This document shows, piece by piece, positions 1 through 14,000 of a stretch of DNA of 64,000 nucleotides. Numbering within the stretch: the first letter of the stretch is position 1; each line of letters opens with the position of its first letter. This stretch comes from Sanderia malayensis (lineage: Eukaryota > Cnidaria > Scyphozoa > Semaeostomeae > Pelagiidae), in contig RQOL01000824.1 of NCBI GenBank assembly GCA_013076295.1, forward strand, positions 1,426,001 to 1,490,000. The letters run 5' to 3'. The notes below the pieces were generated by a model that had not been told where the DNA came from, did not search any database, and was given only the letters and a program-made list of their open reading frames with translations. The position numbers were made by a program, and so were the translations under genes.

Positions 1-105
1 TCACATGATTTGCATTCGCTGTTTTCATTGGTTAGAGGGGAATTATATACGGTAGTTCATATTTGTGAAAATGGTGACTATAATGTTTTTGTGTTTTTCG
101 TATAG

Positions 106-3100
106 GTTTGGACTCCGAAATTGGAGGACAAGGAACTTTTGGCGTACATTAGAGCATCAAGGTAAAAACTATATAATTTTTTAAAAATCATTTGTCTGCG
201 ATAATGGACAAAAAGCACAGAAATGGTTGAATGGTATTTGCGATGTCTGATTCCACAGTGCAACCCCACATTAGGTCCTGCCCCACCTTACGTCCTGCCC
301 CATGTTACGTCCAGCTGGATATCAATGTCGCTTTTTTAGCTGGGCAGCCCAAATCTCTTTTAAGAAAGCCCCTTTCATCTGGAGTTCAGTTTTTAATGCT
401 CTTTTTATTTTTGCTTTTGTTGTTTAGGAGCATCTCTTCATACTCTGGCTATGTTGACGATGATGCATCGGTGGATAAAGCTCTCAGTGTTTTATCGGAG
501 GATTCAACAACATTCCATTCAATGAACTTGGTGAGTCTTCAGTTACATTCATCTAGCTACACTCTGCAAATAATACCAACCAGCAATAGTTAAAACTAGA
601 TGCCCCATCTTACAACAGAGTGATGGCGACACTATTCGTGGAAATATTGAGAAGGGTGTTGTCGATATGTTATGTTATTATTGCAAACTGTTTCATCTGA
701 TACTAACACACGAAACTCTAGGCATTAAATTATATTTCGATTCCATCCAATGTTTCGAGTTTTCACTGCGCTCACCACACCCCGGTTTACTTCGCGACTC
801 TTACAATTGATGACGACGCCTCTCGGATGGAGTCATCTGATTATTATCGTCAAATCACCGCAGTTATATTATAGATTCTTTCCAGATTTATATTTATTAC
901 GGTTATCCAAAAATAGACAAATCTGCCCGGGCAAGATCTTGTTTTTGCACAGTTTTTCTTGTCAAAAATACTTAACCTGTCTTTCAACGAATCCTTCACG
1001 TGCTTTGTGGATTAGAGGCTAGATCCAAGGGTCTTTCATTCATAAGTTATATTTGTTTGTAAAAGACACGAAATGAATCGCATTACTATTTTGTATTGTA
1101 ATGTCAGCAAAGTTTAAGAGGTGCTTTTCTTGGATAAAGTACTTTTATGACATTGGACAGCTCCACTGTATCCTGATTTGTTTTGATAGCGATTTCTATT
1201 GACGGTGGGGTCATATGATATTGGGGGCCAGGAATTCTGTTAATTTCTGGGCGATGTGTTTTGGAACGACAATGCGCTGTTTGAGAATACGAGCCAATGG
1301 GAAAGCGTAAACGAAAACATGTGATTGCTAATGTTGATGTCTGATTGGTTGATTCCGAAGTTAGCTGACTCGTGGATGAGATGCAATGTAATCTATGGAC
1401 TATATACTGTGGTCTTCCAAAACGTAAAGAAGGGTGTCGTTTTTTGCTGTGTACCAATCTAGTTTTCACGCACTTGAGAACGACATAGATTATACTTAGA
1501 CGCGCGCTTGGCTCTGTCCGATCACGACGCATAGAGACATGGATAAATACTATATTGATTATATTCGCAGTTACATCCTTTCGTGTGAATAGGCCTGGGG
1601 TGGGTGGGTTTAAATTTGCAACTGTTCACTGATGACGTTGAGTGGATGATGGAGGATTTCCGTATTTGCTCCTTCAGTCGGGCCTATTATTAGTTTCTTG
1701 GCAGACAGTTGTGTATTTATTGACAGAAGGCAAAAGCAGGAGGTTCTTGTCATGCCAAGAAAGTTCAAGGGTCAGATTATGATTAGGATATTGCGTATTT
1801 GTGTTATCCACGGAGAGGAGGAGACAGTTTTTCTGGAGCGACGAGGAAAATATTGCCTTCAAGGACAGCACTCCCTGAAGGCGATATTTTAAGAAGGTCT
1901 GTCAGCAACGTGGAGAAAGTTACCCTGAGGATTCTTGGATGAAATATATTGCAATGGCACACCTTCCCAGTGGCATTGATAAATGTAGCCCTGAGGACTA
2001 TTGGGTCAAAATATTGCAATGGCGCTTCAAGGTCCATTACCGCGAGGGTCATTAACCTACGGGGTGACTAACACTAAAGAATCCCTAATTACTCTTATCT
2101 GATAATGTTATCACACAGTAATGTATGGTGCAGTAAGGCGCTGGGGTTAAGGTTCAGCCATATTTTTTGTATTATTATTTTTGTATCTTTTTTTCTGAAA
2201 ATGTGAGTCTGAGAAGTTTTATGTAAGTGGTTTCTTATTTGCTGGTTTCAATTTTTCTGCATTTCATTTGTGTAATTGCTTTCTTTTTTTGTTTCGCTTT
2301 AGCTTCATAAAAGCAAATATGACACATCGAAAGCATTACAATCATTAGTCAGGTTGCCCTTCCCGAAAATATACAAAAAGAAATGGTCTGACGAAGATAG
2401 GGTTTGTTAATTTTTATTTATTGCTATTATATATTATTCTATATTATTATTATTGTATATCATATGTTTATTACTATTTTTTATTTTTGTTGGTTGCTAC
2501 CTGGGCTCTAAATTCGAGTATGAAGTGTTATTTTGATTTTAAATGTTCATGTTTTTATTTCAGAAGCTCTTTGTCAAGGGCCTGAGGCAATATGGAAAGA
2601 ACTTCAATAAAATTCGAAGGGAACTCCTACCAAAACGAGACAGCGTAAGTAGATGATGTTTATGTAGTCAGATTTATCATCCGAGCGAGGCTGTGTGTTG
2701 ATATGATAAGTGTTTGACTGTTGGTAGCTAGAGAGTAAGGTATTTTTTTTACCGTCCTTCTGGCCACTCTCAAGTCGATAAGATGAAATACTCTGAGCTA
2801 TCTTCATTAATTTGTTTATTTCTTGTTTCTTCGCACAGAAAGAGCTAGTCGAGTATTATTACATATGGAAGAAGACGCCGACGGCCATAAACTCGAGACC
2901 ACACAAACGAGGCAGACGACATAATGTGCTCTCCAGGAAAACGAGGTCAACAAAAGGCAAGAGCTCGCTTGCCAGCGAATTCTGTAAGTTGAATTGCGTA
3001 GTACTATGTAGTTTAAGTTCCCCCGTATGGGAAAGTAAACTAACATTGTTCACCAATGGGTGATATGAAGATTCAGGGCGTTGCATATTAAATGCTGTGA

Positions 3101-6100
3101 ATGCTACTGCTAATATGGTAAATGGTATGATTTGTTGTTTCTAGTGGATCTGAGCTCTTGCAGTGAAGAGGAACCGGATAGCGAAGACAGTGAACGCGAC
3201 CTCAGGTAGTCGTATTTACATTGTGACGTCAGTGTTTTTAAACGAGGCTGGCTATATCCATAGAGAGGCTGTGTCATGTAAACTATCATTATCACCTTGT
3301 CTTTGACTTGCTTTTGGGGGTAAAGCTGTTTCGATTGAAAGCTAACCTTTCAGAAGTGACCTTGTTACAGTAATCGCCCGCGTATAAGAATCCGTGGATT
3401 TTGCATGCAACCTTTTTGTGGCCTGTTGTTTCTTCTATTGTTTTGAGCAGAAATATTACCCTGGAAAGCTGTTATAACCTCGCTACTGGTTCTTATGCAC
3501 ATGGTTACTGTATCTTGTGTCCATGGTTTAGCTGCTTCTCTTGGGATTATTTAACAAATGTTTGTGATTGTCTGGAAAGTAACCCTGGTATTTTGTCTTT
3601 TTCAGTTTGTACGCTTGCAGACATTGCTATGAAACAAGTAAGATATTACTTTGTTCTGTTTTTGAACTTATATTCAATGATATCGTTTGTGTTGAGGGTA
3701 TTAGTTGGTTTTTGTGGAGCGAGTTTTACGAAATGTTGGTGAATATTTGGTGATGTCGAAGTGAGTTGAAACAAAGCATGTTGTAATCGTAGAATCTCCA
3801 AATTGGCACCACGTTGGAAAAGACAAACTGCTCGTCTGCAAAATTTGTCGAATCTACTTCAAGAAGTATGGCAGAATGCGACCAATAGAAAACCCCATAG
3901 AGCCGCCATCATTCATATTCAAGGCGGCGTTTGAAAATCACGACGACGATCTAACGTACACTGGACGCATGCGCACGAGGAGGTCAGCCACACCCATATT
4001 TCCATCGAATGGCAGTGTTCGAACGAGAATATTGCAAGAAATACAAGAAGGTATGTGATGCTCTATGTCTCTGTCCACATTTAGGCCGTATTCTATCGCT
4101 TAGGTCTCTGTGAGTATAACTCTTTGTCTCTGTTTAAAATTGTGCGCAGTTCGTCTTATGGAGTAAAAACCGGCATTTAATAACCAGTATTTGAGAACAT
4201 ACTGGCTGATATTTCTACTCAAAACAATAGAAGAACTATGCTTAGTTTTATTTGAGCAATGAGCTTGCTGCAGAATTTACAGGCTCTCTTCGCAGGAATT
4301 TTACCATGTTTCGAAAAATTGCCCGCTAAATAATGTTATAAAGTTAAATAGTTAAAAGTTAAAAAGCTGAGACCTGCTGTTTCTCTCAGGTCACAGTCTT
4401 TGACCGGTTGTGTATGTATCTCTGTGATATAATAATAGTAATAATAATATTAATGTTTATTTTTTTGTAGCACGGTTGAGCAGGATTCTAAGAAAGCCCG
4501 ATTCGCCATCAACAAACAGCTCGGAGAGTCCCGTCTGTTTCAAGGAGGCTGGTCAGGTATGTCTCATTGGTTGTATGTCTTTTTCAGCATCACCCCTGCT
4601 TTGTCCACATCGTACATTGGTGAGCAATGAAATGTGATTGGGGGTCCGGGGGGTAGTACCAGCAAATTAGCGTTTGAGTAATGTAATCTTATTTTCCCAA
4701 GATATAATTTATTGGTTACACTACTTACTACAGTTTATGAAATACACCGTGGGTGATGCAAATTGAATACAATACTAACAGAAGACAAAGTTATTATATT
4801 AACAACATGCGGTTGAATCTTGTTAATCCGTAATCCAGATAACTCAGGCTTTGAATAAGTTGGACTGGTTTTCAATTCCCATCGGATTTGAAGTCCTTGT
4901 GTCAGTAGACTCGCGTGAGTCGGACATGGCCTAACTCTTCAGATGTCTAAGTTTACCGGACGCGCAACTGTTTATAACTAATGTTAGGAGGGGCATTTTT
5001 TAAGGATGGGCTCTCTCAGTAGCTTGGCTAAGCTGATCGAGGGGAAAGGGCAGTGAATCTGTTATTGTGTTTGTGTTCTGTTGTTTATTGTGTTTGTGTT
5101 CTGTTGTTTATTCTGTTCGTATTCTGTTGTTTATTTTGTTTGTGTTCTGTTGTTTATTTTGTTTTCTTTTGCGTGCAGGAAAACAGTCGAAAACGGAATC
5201 GCGAATCCGGGACTGATTATGATGATGACCAAGATGAAATCGACGAAGAAGAGGATGAAGAGATTGAAAAGAAGCGAAGTCGAGACGAGGTTAGCCTCTT
5301 TTTCATCATTAGTAACATTAATGCCATGAAAATTGAAGCTATTATTGTGAAGGCTTTCACTGAGTTCTTCTTAATGTTACATTTCTTTTGGGAGTTTGGG
5401 AGTTTTCGTGAAGGAAATGTTACGTCCACGCTTTGCTGCATATCAGCTATGTGATAATAATAGTGTGTTGCTTAATAAGTGTAGATCGAGATTTCACAGC
5501 TGGCTGTTGATACAAGAAACTTGAAGGAAACTTGATGCTATTTTCTGCTTTATCTGAATTTGATAAAACGAAGACAAAATGTTCTGTGTAGTAGATAGTT
5601 CAAGGGACCAATGCGGCTATTTCATATTTTCGAAAAGGTTGTTGTATATCTGAATTTTTTATTATTCCATGGCCTAAATTATTGTATTTTTTGCAACAGT
5701 TGATGGATGAGTCGGACACGTCCAGTGATGCCCCGAGTTCGTATGACAGTGCGGAATTATCATCAGGTCCTGAGCCGGAAACTAACAATCCAGTCAGTGA
5801 ACCGAGTCCGGAAAATATGATGATGTGTGACGATGTTATAGTGAAGCAAGAGCAACCGGATGATGATGTTGAATACGAATGCCCGTCCAGTCCGGATGTT
5901 GCTAACGATCCGAAACTGGATGCGAAGGTTGAGTCGAGATTCAGACGTAATGACGGTGATAATGATCGCAACGCATGCGCAAGATGTGGTCTGGTTTACG
6001 TCATCAAGAGACCGAAGAAAGAAAAGTCACTGAAGGTCAGTGTTCAGTATTTATCATGTATTTATCATGTTTAGTATTAAGCTTTTATTTGACGAGTAGT

Positions 6101-8124
6101 TTGCTTATACAGTGGAATCTGAGTCTCACCTGGTTCTGAAGGGAACCATGCATGCTTTATTTCTGACACGAGATCGGTAATTTTTGGATAAGTTGCATCA
6201 TGAAACAGTTAAAGGGATCGGCTCTCGATTTCACTGCACGATTATGAGTTGGTAAGGTTTGGGGGGGGGGGCTGAAGTTTCTTGCAAGAGTATCCAACCG
6301 TATGCGATTATGGCTAAAAGTTTGGGGTTTGGATGAGGGAAAAGTTAGAGGTTAGTGTAAGGTTTAGGGTTAGGATCAGGTTCAGGGTCAATTTTAGGGT
6401 TATGGTTAGGTCAAGCACATAAAATGCCTTGAATGAAGTTGTTGCACGTTAGGGGTTAGTTACAGTGTGGTCTCGGTGTATGATTTGCTGTATCGCCGGG
6501 GGATTTTGTTACTTCAACTCGAGTTATTATTAATTTTGTTCTTTACTGCTGTTTTTAGCCGGTGTCCACGCCGACAAAGAAAGAGAAATGCGAAAAGATC
6601 GAACCCACCAAAGAGAGATTCTCAGAATCGTCGAACTTCAAAAGCGAAACATCACCACCTCCGAGTGCACCTGCACACATTACGTCACAATTCCAAACAG
6701 CATTACGCAATTACATACGAATGACAGGTGATGACCCGCGTAATAATCCGAATTTCCCATTCCTGTGGCCTCATTTCAATCAGTACGTCTCGTTTCCACA
6801 TGACATGGCACCCGGACACCATTTTCGATCACACAGTCCCCCGGTGGAGCAACATGCTGGTGTTGATTACCATTCGAAGTTTGGACACCTGCTTGAGATT
6901 TTCAGCCGACATGGAGCGCCAATTGGCGGTGGCCACTCGGGTGCTGGACACTCTAGTCACAATGTACATAACGCTCATTCCGGTCACTCTGTAATACCCG
7001 GTCAACACGTTAGACCGCACACGGCACATGGTCGCCCGCACTCGGCACAAGGACATTCGCATCCGGAGTTACCACTGCCCGGGCAAAGCTCGGTGCCCGT
7101 CTTTCCCGGTCATCACAACAGGCCTAATAACCCGAACATTGATGGAATTTCCCGGACGTCGCCACGACCACCTCATATCGATCCGGCCACCGGTCTGCCT
7201 TATGCGTACGGGCATCCCCATCTTCATTCGCACCTACATACTCATACACACCTTCATTTGCACCCGAGCGAAAACGAGAATAGGCATGGCCCTGCTGCTA
7301 CTGCACCGGGAGCAAGGGAACCTCATCCACCGCAACCCAGCTCGGCAGGGAATCCTCATCCTTTGCCAGGACATCCCCCAGCGTTGGGTCTTCCCCACGA
7401 AAGTGGCATGCTCAGACATCAACCAGATTTTTTGCACCATCTTCAAGAGCATCGAATGAGGAATCCCCTTGTTGCAGCTGGGGGAAGTGGAGGCCCCGGA
7501 GGTCTGCCTGCACGAGAGGGAGCCATTAGTCCTGGGATGCTGCATGAGTATTACAGACATGATCCGGCCACGTATCATTTGTGGCTGAATCAGGCCGCAA
7601 GACTACAGCAAGAGCAACAACAACATTTCCTGCCCGACCCGCAACATCCATCGGCACATCAGAGGCTTCTGGCTGAAAACGAGGATTACATTAGACACAT
7701 GAGGAGCCTTGAACTCGATTCGAAATTTAAAAGCGAACACATTGGTGCGTCAGAACGCGCTTTGCAACTTGGTGAACGCGGATTGCCGCTGGGTGAACGC
7801 GGATTGCCGCTTGGCGAACGCGGATTGCCGCTTGGCGAGCGCGGATTGCCGCTTGGCGAACGCGGATTGCCGCTTGGCGAGCGCGGATTGCCGCTTGGTG
7901 AACGCGGATTGCCGCTAACCGAGCGAGGTTTGTCGCTTAGTGAACGCGGGCTACCTCTCGGTGAACGCGGACTGCCGCTTGGCGGTGAGCGTGGAGTTCC
8001 GCGCGGTGAACATTTTCCATTTTCAGCAGCGTACCTTGAGAACATTCGCCGTTTACATGGCAGACTTACTCCGCCAACCGGTTTGACTGGCAAGCCAGTT
8101 ACAATAGACCTCTGCGAGGACTAA
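106..8124 (+). CDS. RERE: RERE/atrophin-type transcriptional co-regulator, 3' part (12 exons, 5' end outside window)
   Basis: Atrophin-family nuclear co-regulators link DNA-bound factors to histone-modifying complexes (family knowledge). In-phase exons: 106-161, 428-530, 2303-2401, 2564-2644, 2839-2983, 3145-3205, 3606-3637, 3793-4050, 4471-4556, 5179-5289, 5700-6035, 6559-8124, about 977 residues. The order is end of ELM2 (starts VWTPKLEDKELLAYIRA), SANT (KKWSDEDRKLFVKGLRQYG; EYYYIWKKTP), a GATA-type finger CRHC-x18-CKIC split by an intron, a Lys/Asp/Glu-rich stretch, a CARCGLVY block matching the vertebrate CART block, then a His/Pro-rich last exon with the conserved HLHSHLH, MLRH and NEDY blocks of atrophins. 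The BAH domain would lie upstream of base 1. The last exon adds an 11-copy heptad repeat and ends VTIDLCED. The introns, up to 1.8 kb, hold nothing recognised apart from degenerate TTAGGG-like repeats at 6340-6415. Confidence 0.93.
6340..6415 (+). repeat. Degenerate TTAGGG-like repeat in RERE intron
   Basis: Variants of TTAGGG (gttagtg, gtttaggg, ttaggatcagg, ttcaggg, ttttaggg, ttatgg, ttagg) follow one another with interruptions. It resembles a decayed interstitial telomeric tract of the same type as the satellite at 29-31 kb. Confidence 0.5.
7768..8001 (+). repeat. Coding 21-bp minisatellite, 11 heptads (consensus LGERGLP)
   Basis: Eleven in-frame copies of a 21-bp unit encode LGERGLP inside the last RERE exon. 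Most copies differ only by silent changes such as GGC/GGT and GAA/GAG; copies 8 and 9 are LTERGLS and LSERGLP, and copy 11 has one extra Gly. Vertebrate RERE has Arg/Glu-rich repeats in its C-terminal half, so the charged character may be conserved while the unit is lineage-specific (inference). Confidence 0.9.
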
Positions 8125-8202
8125 GATCATCATGATATCAGACGTGTTTGTGTTGTGAACACAGTGTACAATTCTAATGTAACAAGCATTGAAGGAGAGC
8201 AG

Positions 8203-8208
8203 AATAAA
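8203..8208 (+). other. Polyadenylation signal AATAAA of the RERE gene
   Basis: A canonical AATAAA lies about 80 bases after the RERE stop codon, followed by a GT-rich stretch. This fits a short 3' UTR; cleavage was not observed directly. Confidence 0.6.
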
Positions 8209-11041
8209 GTGCATTGTATTGTGACAAGCTGGTTAAGTCGCAGATGAATTCTGGGTGGCGAAAAAAGAGTTGAAATTAATTTGATATTTCGTTCAGTAAA
8301 CCGAGAAATTTGTTATGTTGAGATTGCACTGTATTAAATAATTTGTGCCCATCTTTTTATAGATTGAGTTTCTCTATTTTGGCATCCTTTATTCAATCCT
8401 TAGTTGTGCTTTGTGTAGTGCATATTTGAATTTGACCTCATTATTGAAGACAGCTTTTTTTATTAGGAGAGAGTAAAGTTAGGGAACTAGGGGTGTTTTA
8501 TTTGTTATTTGTGCAATTTAGGTTTTTCTACGGCTATCCTTTGTTCAATAATGTTTCATGACTATAGCTAGGTGATATTAAATACAATTAGCAATGTACA
8601 AATGTAAAATTGGAATTTTCTGCTACTAATATTAGCTTGTGATGAATTTCTGCCATTTTCTCGCTACCATTTTGCGATGCGAATTTCTGGAAGTTGCACT
8701 TCTGCGCAAACTCGTGCTTCCTGACATGAAGCTATTTTGAAACATTTGTGCAAGAATATTTGTGGAGAAGTTTTCTTGAAATTTCTTATTATGCACGTGC
8801 AAATTGTTGACTGAATATTCTTGCCAAAGGAAGTGTTTAAATGCAGTGTTTGTGACAAGAACTCCTAAAACGGTGAGTGATTTTAATTTTATTGTTTTTC
8901 AGTTTGCATGTAAAAGATTATTCACAGTAATTATATCAAGACTTGCAATTCACGTTCGTGTAAATTGTGCCAGGGGTGGGCGTTGTCAACTTAGGCCCAT
9001 GCTTTTTTGTTTCAGTTTCAACTTGCCCTGGTCGATAGTTTTTTTGTTAGAACTTTCAAAGTTTTGCATTTTAGTCCAGTAGGCACCAATAATTCTGTTG
9101 AGATAACTTTTTATTTTCATGCATTTTCAAAGAATGATGCTAATGCATTTTCATAGAATGATATGTGTCTAAGGTACCTACACGTTTTTTTATACGAAAC
9201 GAGAACTAGGATGGTCAACAATTCAAGAACCTCTGGTAGCTATACTAGGTTTAAGAAAAATTAAGAAACTGTCAAACTTCGGTTGTGAGAAAAGAGTCCA
9301 TTGATTTTCAAGACTGCAGAGTATGGCATGTGCACACCGGAGATATTTTTCTCTAAAAGCAACTGCACACCAGGCAGATTAGGGTGTGGCAAGTTATGTG
9401 GGTGGAGCAGGGCGTGGCCCCGTACAATTTATCCCAGTGATTATTTAGAAGATAAAATAATCGTTAAATTGTTTATATTAGGTTTCATTAAAATAATGCT
9501 TTTCAAAATCATTATTAGTCCAGGCCCCAACAAGAAAGATTTCACGTAGAACGCACGCCGAAGTTACGCTGTACTTTCGTATATGTACGCCAGAAATCGT
9601 ATATTTTGTATATGTATTATTATTATTTTGGGTACGCCGAGCAAAATTTTTATTAGTATGTACGCCGGCACGCCGACTTGAGCCTTGAGATCACGCCGAA
9701 GATCTTCGGGCCTAAGTGCATGGAATGCTCCCTGCTCCTTCAGAAAAGGAAATTTTTTGTGTGCACACCAGCACATCGAAATTTTTGGTGGTGCACACCG
9801 GCACACCAGGAATTTTGTTCGTGCACACCGGAGATCTCGTCGAAAATTGCCATACTCTGCAGTCCGGTTGATTTTGGTTGTGCATTGTCAATTTTAATAA
9901 GCACTTGCTTTCTCGTGACGATGATGATCTTCTAAAGCTATTTTTGATACAAAATCTTCCATTTTCCTTCCGTTGTCGCCATGAACACGATTTATGTCGA
10001 CATTTGTAAGCCGCACACGAGGTCCAAAATTGATCTCAGGAATATCTCTCTATTTGCAATCAACTTTGCAGCACCTCTGCTTCCTTTTAAATACTCCACA
10101 AAGAGGTCACTTAGTGAAAACTCCGAAAGACTATTTCTTTGAACTGTATTGTTGTATTATCTTGTGTGCACTTTTAAGTGCGCGAATTCAAAGCTGCGCG
10201 AAAATATGAAAGTCTAGTGCGCAAATTTAAATGCCCGATCGCAAGTTATAATAAACCGCGAAATTTAATACGCGTTAGATACTAACTTCGGAAAGACTTA
10301 TTACACGAGACAGCTGGAAATGACCTCAAATTGATCGGAAAGCTTTATTAGCAGGATTATACTCGTAATGAGTGATATTTACATTAATTTTAATGACTTT
10401 ATTTTCCAACTCAATGTCAATCGCTTATAGAGGTGGGCGCTGTATCTCTTTTTCTTGCCCGAACAATGAACTATTACATTCTTGCTTTTGCGAAGGGCTT
10501 TTTCTGAAAGATATTTCTTTAAAAAAAACAGGAAAAGCTATACCTGTAATATATTATGATATTATGCCACGATATTATAATTGCTATATACGTTTTGAGT
10601 AAATATATTGGTTAAATAACAATAGAATATAAATGTAAACATTTACGTTTCATACAAGCTTTGACTGTAGGTCATCAAGGTTTAAATTTATTGTTCTTCT
10701 GATGCACAAATCGCATCTAAATTTAACTAGAAACGGGTGAAATGTGAAATGTGTTATAGTTATCAAGAGCAATGTGCAAATATCACTGAGAATTTCTGAA
10801 GATACGAGCTTTTCACCATGAAATTAATGTGTTAAAGGTAATTAATTGAGCCTATAGATTATTTCGCCTAAGATGAACTGTTCACATGGGAATACATGGT
10901 CCATTTTTTTATATACCTAATAAGCATTCAACACAGAACACACCTAGAGTAATAATGATAACAATAATTAAAGCTAATGTCGAATATGATTAAAAATATC
11001 AGGGGAGTCCCCTGGATTTGCAATCAGGGATTCCCTTGGAA
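8209..11041. other. Intergenic region between RERE and SLC5A7
   Basis: About 2.8 kb of AT-rich DNA between two genes that converge here. Apart from the foldback element at 9312-9864 I see no recognisable coding segment. A TTTATT at 10687-10692 reads AATAAA on the minus strand and could serve SLC5A7. Confidence 0.6.
9312..9864. mobile_element. Candidate foldback/MITE element with internal CACACCGG/CACGCCG repeats
   Basis: The 17-bp sequence GACTGCAGAGTATGGCA at the left end has its exact reverse complement at the right end (9848-9864). The interior has many short variants of GTGCACACCGG, GCACACCAGG and TACGCCG, and no long conserved reading frame. It looks like a non-autonomous foldback element. 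No clear target duplication was seen and the superfamily is unknown. Confidence 0.45.
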
Positions 11042-14000
11042 TTATGATTTGGGATTCTCCTTCATTTCGTGGCTGTTCAAAGCTGCACCGTTGTCAATGG
11101 TTACTTTATCGTAGTTGGTCTTAACGGTGATTCCCTTGAAGTCGAACATTTTCTTGATTTCCACGTCATCTATTTCGTCTTGGAAATCGCCCGTAACGTC
11201 GTACTTGCGATTCAAACCGAGTTTGAATATCGCCCGGGCGGCTAACGAACCAACGACAATCGAGATCAACGTAACGCACATGAGTAAAATACGGAACGGA
11301 AACTTCTGACGGACCAGTCCCTTGTCGTCAAAAAAGTAGTAAGGATATCTAATAACAGCTTGAAGACCTGAAATCAGATTGAGAACTTTAGTTAATTGAG
11401 TTGAATTGAAATATTCATCTAAATCTCCTTTGTGCATATAATAAAAAAGCCTTCATGTCACCACTAGTGTCATGGAATCCACTTGCCCCTTGGCACATTC
11501 ATAGTGCAATTAAGGTGCAGTTAAACTAGCTAAAAACAGTGTCAATACGTGGCACGGTGGGGGGAGGGCGAGGGTTAAGTCCAGGGAGCCCGAAGGGTGC
11601 TTTATGCTCCCTGGTTAAGTCTTCAAAGGCCTCAACTTGAATGGGGGCCTCAACAATTTCAGGACTTTTCTAATACTTGTCCACTTGCGAAGGTGAAACT
11701 GAACACATGGTTTATAGATAGTATGATCTTCTTTTTCCTGGTACAACAATATTCCTACTATTATTACTGATAATATAAAAAGGGTCTGGTATTAATTGTT
11801 GCCCAGAGCCTTAAAATCCTTTCTGTGGCCCTGGCCTCTTATACACTGTGTTACTTACGGAAGAGAGGTTCACCACTGAGAAGTCTGAGCAAGAATCCAA
11901 CAACATAGCCAAACATTGCGCCATACGTGTTAGCGTATCTGAAGTAGAGCACGCAAAGCAGCTCGGGAAATAGCACGACGAAAATGAAGTCAGAGCAAAG
12001 ATAGGACAGGCCATAGACAGTGTTCACTTCAATCCCAATGCAAGCTGATATTGTGCCAATGATGATGATGCTAACGCGAATAACCCAAATTATTTCACGT
12101 TCACTTGCCTGCACAAAGAAGATATGAGAGATGTGAAGCCGGGAGTGAGGACAGTTATATGTTTGCTCTGGAAAAACCTGTTTTACAACTGACTGCTTGC
12201 TCTGGGAAAAAGCTGTTCTCTAAGAGACCGTTGGTTTTGGGGAAGGCTGTTCTCTAACTGACTGCTTGCTCTGGGAAAAGCTGTTCTCTAAGAGACTGTT
12301 GGTTTTGGAGAGGGCTGTTCTCTAACTGACTGCTTGCTCTGGGAAAAAGCTGTTCTCTAAGAGACTGTTGGTTTCGGAGAGGGCTGTTCTAACTGACTGC
12401 TTGCTCTGGGAAAACAGGTCTGTCCCAGACTCTTGACTTTAAGAACACCTCGTCCCCAGCAGACATAAACATTTGTCTTAAAACCTTACCCTTTGTCGAA
12501 ATATCGTTCTGTATATGTTATGCGCAAACATTGAGCTGGCCGAGAGAACACTCGAGTCAACGCTGGACATAACAGCGGCTGATACGGCACCGAGGCCAAT
12601 GAAGGACACCCATTCTGGTGTAAGATATTGCAACACCAGGGGCATTGTGAATTCTGGTTTGATCGTATTCTCAGTCTTGTTAAAGTTTATGGCCTTACTC
12701 CAGTATTTGGTCTGCGTCCAGTCTGCGAAAAAGAGATTCATAGAGTTGAAAATTGAGTTTACCCATTCCCCCGTGAAGAGATTGCATTGTTTGTTAATCA
12801 ACAATGTGGCTTGATATGTATCCAGGGGGAGGGGGTTAACATCTCGCTGGCTTGTTTTGCACCTCTTACCCCCTGGATTTTCTGTTTATAAATTGATAAG
12901 TATCGTGGCAAGAGATACTGCCAGGGGGTAATGTCAGGTTGAACATTCTATCGACTGCAAAACACCCACTGCGCGATTTTCAAGCATTGAGACGCGAATC
13001 GGAAAATACGACAAGAGTGATAAATGTGACGACAATCAGAGGAGATGATTAGAGCGATAAACGTTACAAACCTGTTGAAGCGCCGATGGCCCCAATGATA
13101 ATTGACGGTACCGCCATTATGACGCAACCGATGGAAGCATAGAAGGACAAATATTGGGCACGTTTGTAGGATTTGCTTGACAAAACTCTCTGGAAGTAAA
13201 CTTGCCATGGAATTCCACCAAATATCTGCGAAAAATAAATGGGCAGTTGTGATTAATGCATTTTGAACAGTTTAGCCAAAATGTCTGTTTCAAAAGCACA
13301 TCCATCTCTATCAGATTCATGGCTCTAAAATGCATGTCTCTGACAAATTCTTGACTCTAAAGTATGCAATCTTTAACATATTCGAGACTCTGAAATATAT
13401 CTCCAATGCTACTAACAAAGAGAAATGCGTTGTCCATCCAAATGCCAAAACGGTCCCATTTCCAACTGGCTCCACTGGCCCACTTCGCTGTTGTCTGGGA
13501 AATCGGAGCAACTGCTTCATGAGTCAACGCAAACGGAATAGTCAGCCACTGAAATGGTAGAAAAGAACAAGAAGCGGTAAATAATGGGTTAAAATCATCG
13601 AATCATAGAATTATAGAATCATCGAATCATAGAATTATCGAATCATCGAATGATCGAATTATAGAATTATAGAATCATCGAATCATCGAATCATGAATCA
13701 TCGAATCATCGAATCATAGAATCATGGAATTATTTGATCATCGAATCATTGAATCGATGTACAAGGTAGCAGATATACCACTCTTAAAAGGGGGGGAAGG
13801 GTTGTATGTGAGACTTATTATCAAAGTGCCGCTATCTCAATGATTTGTACATGTCTCTGAACAACAAACATCCTTGACACTGGGTATTCTGCATGCCAGA
13901 CTTACCATTCCAATAAACATACAGATCAGCTGTGCAACATCGGTATAGGCCACTGACCAGAGTCCACCAAGAAACGTATAGAAAACGGCAATACACGCAG

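Noticed and set aside
7686..8093. 135-codon minus-strand frame rich in SPSGNPR repeats
   Set aside because: It is the antisense shadow of the RERE heptad minisatellite, with no start context or domain.
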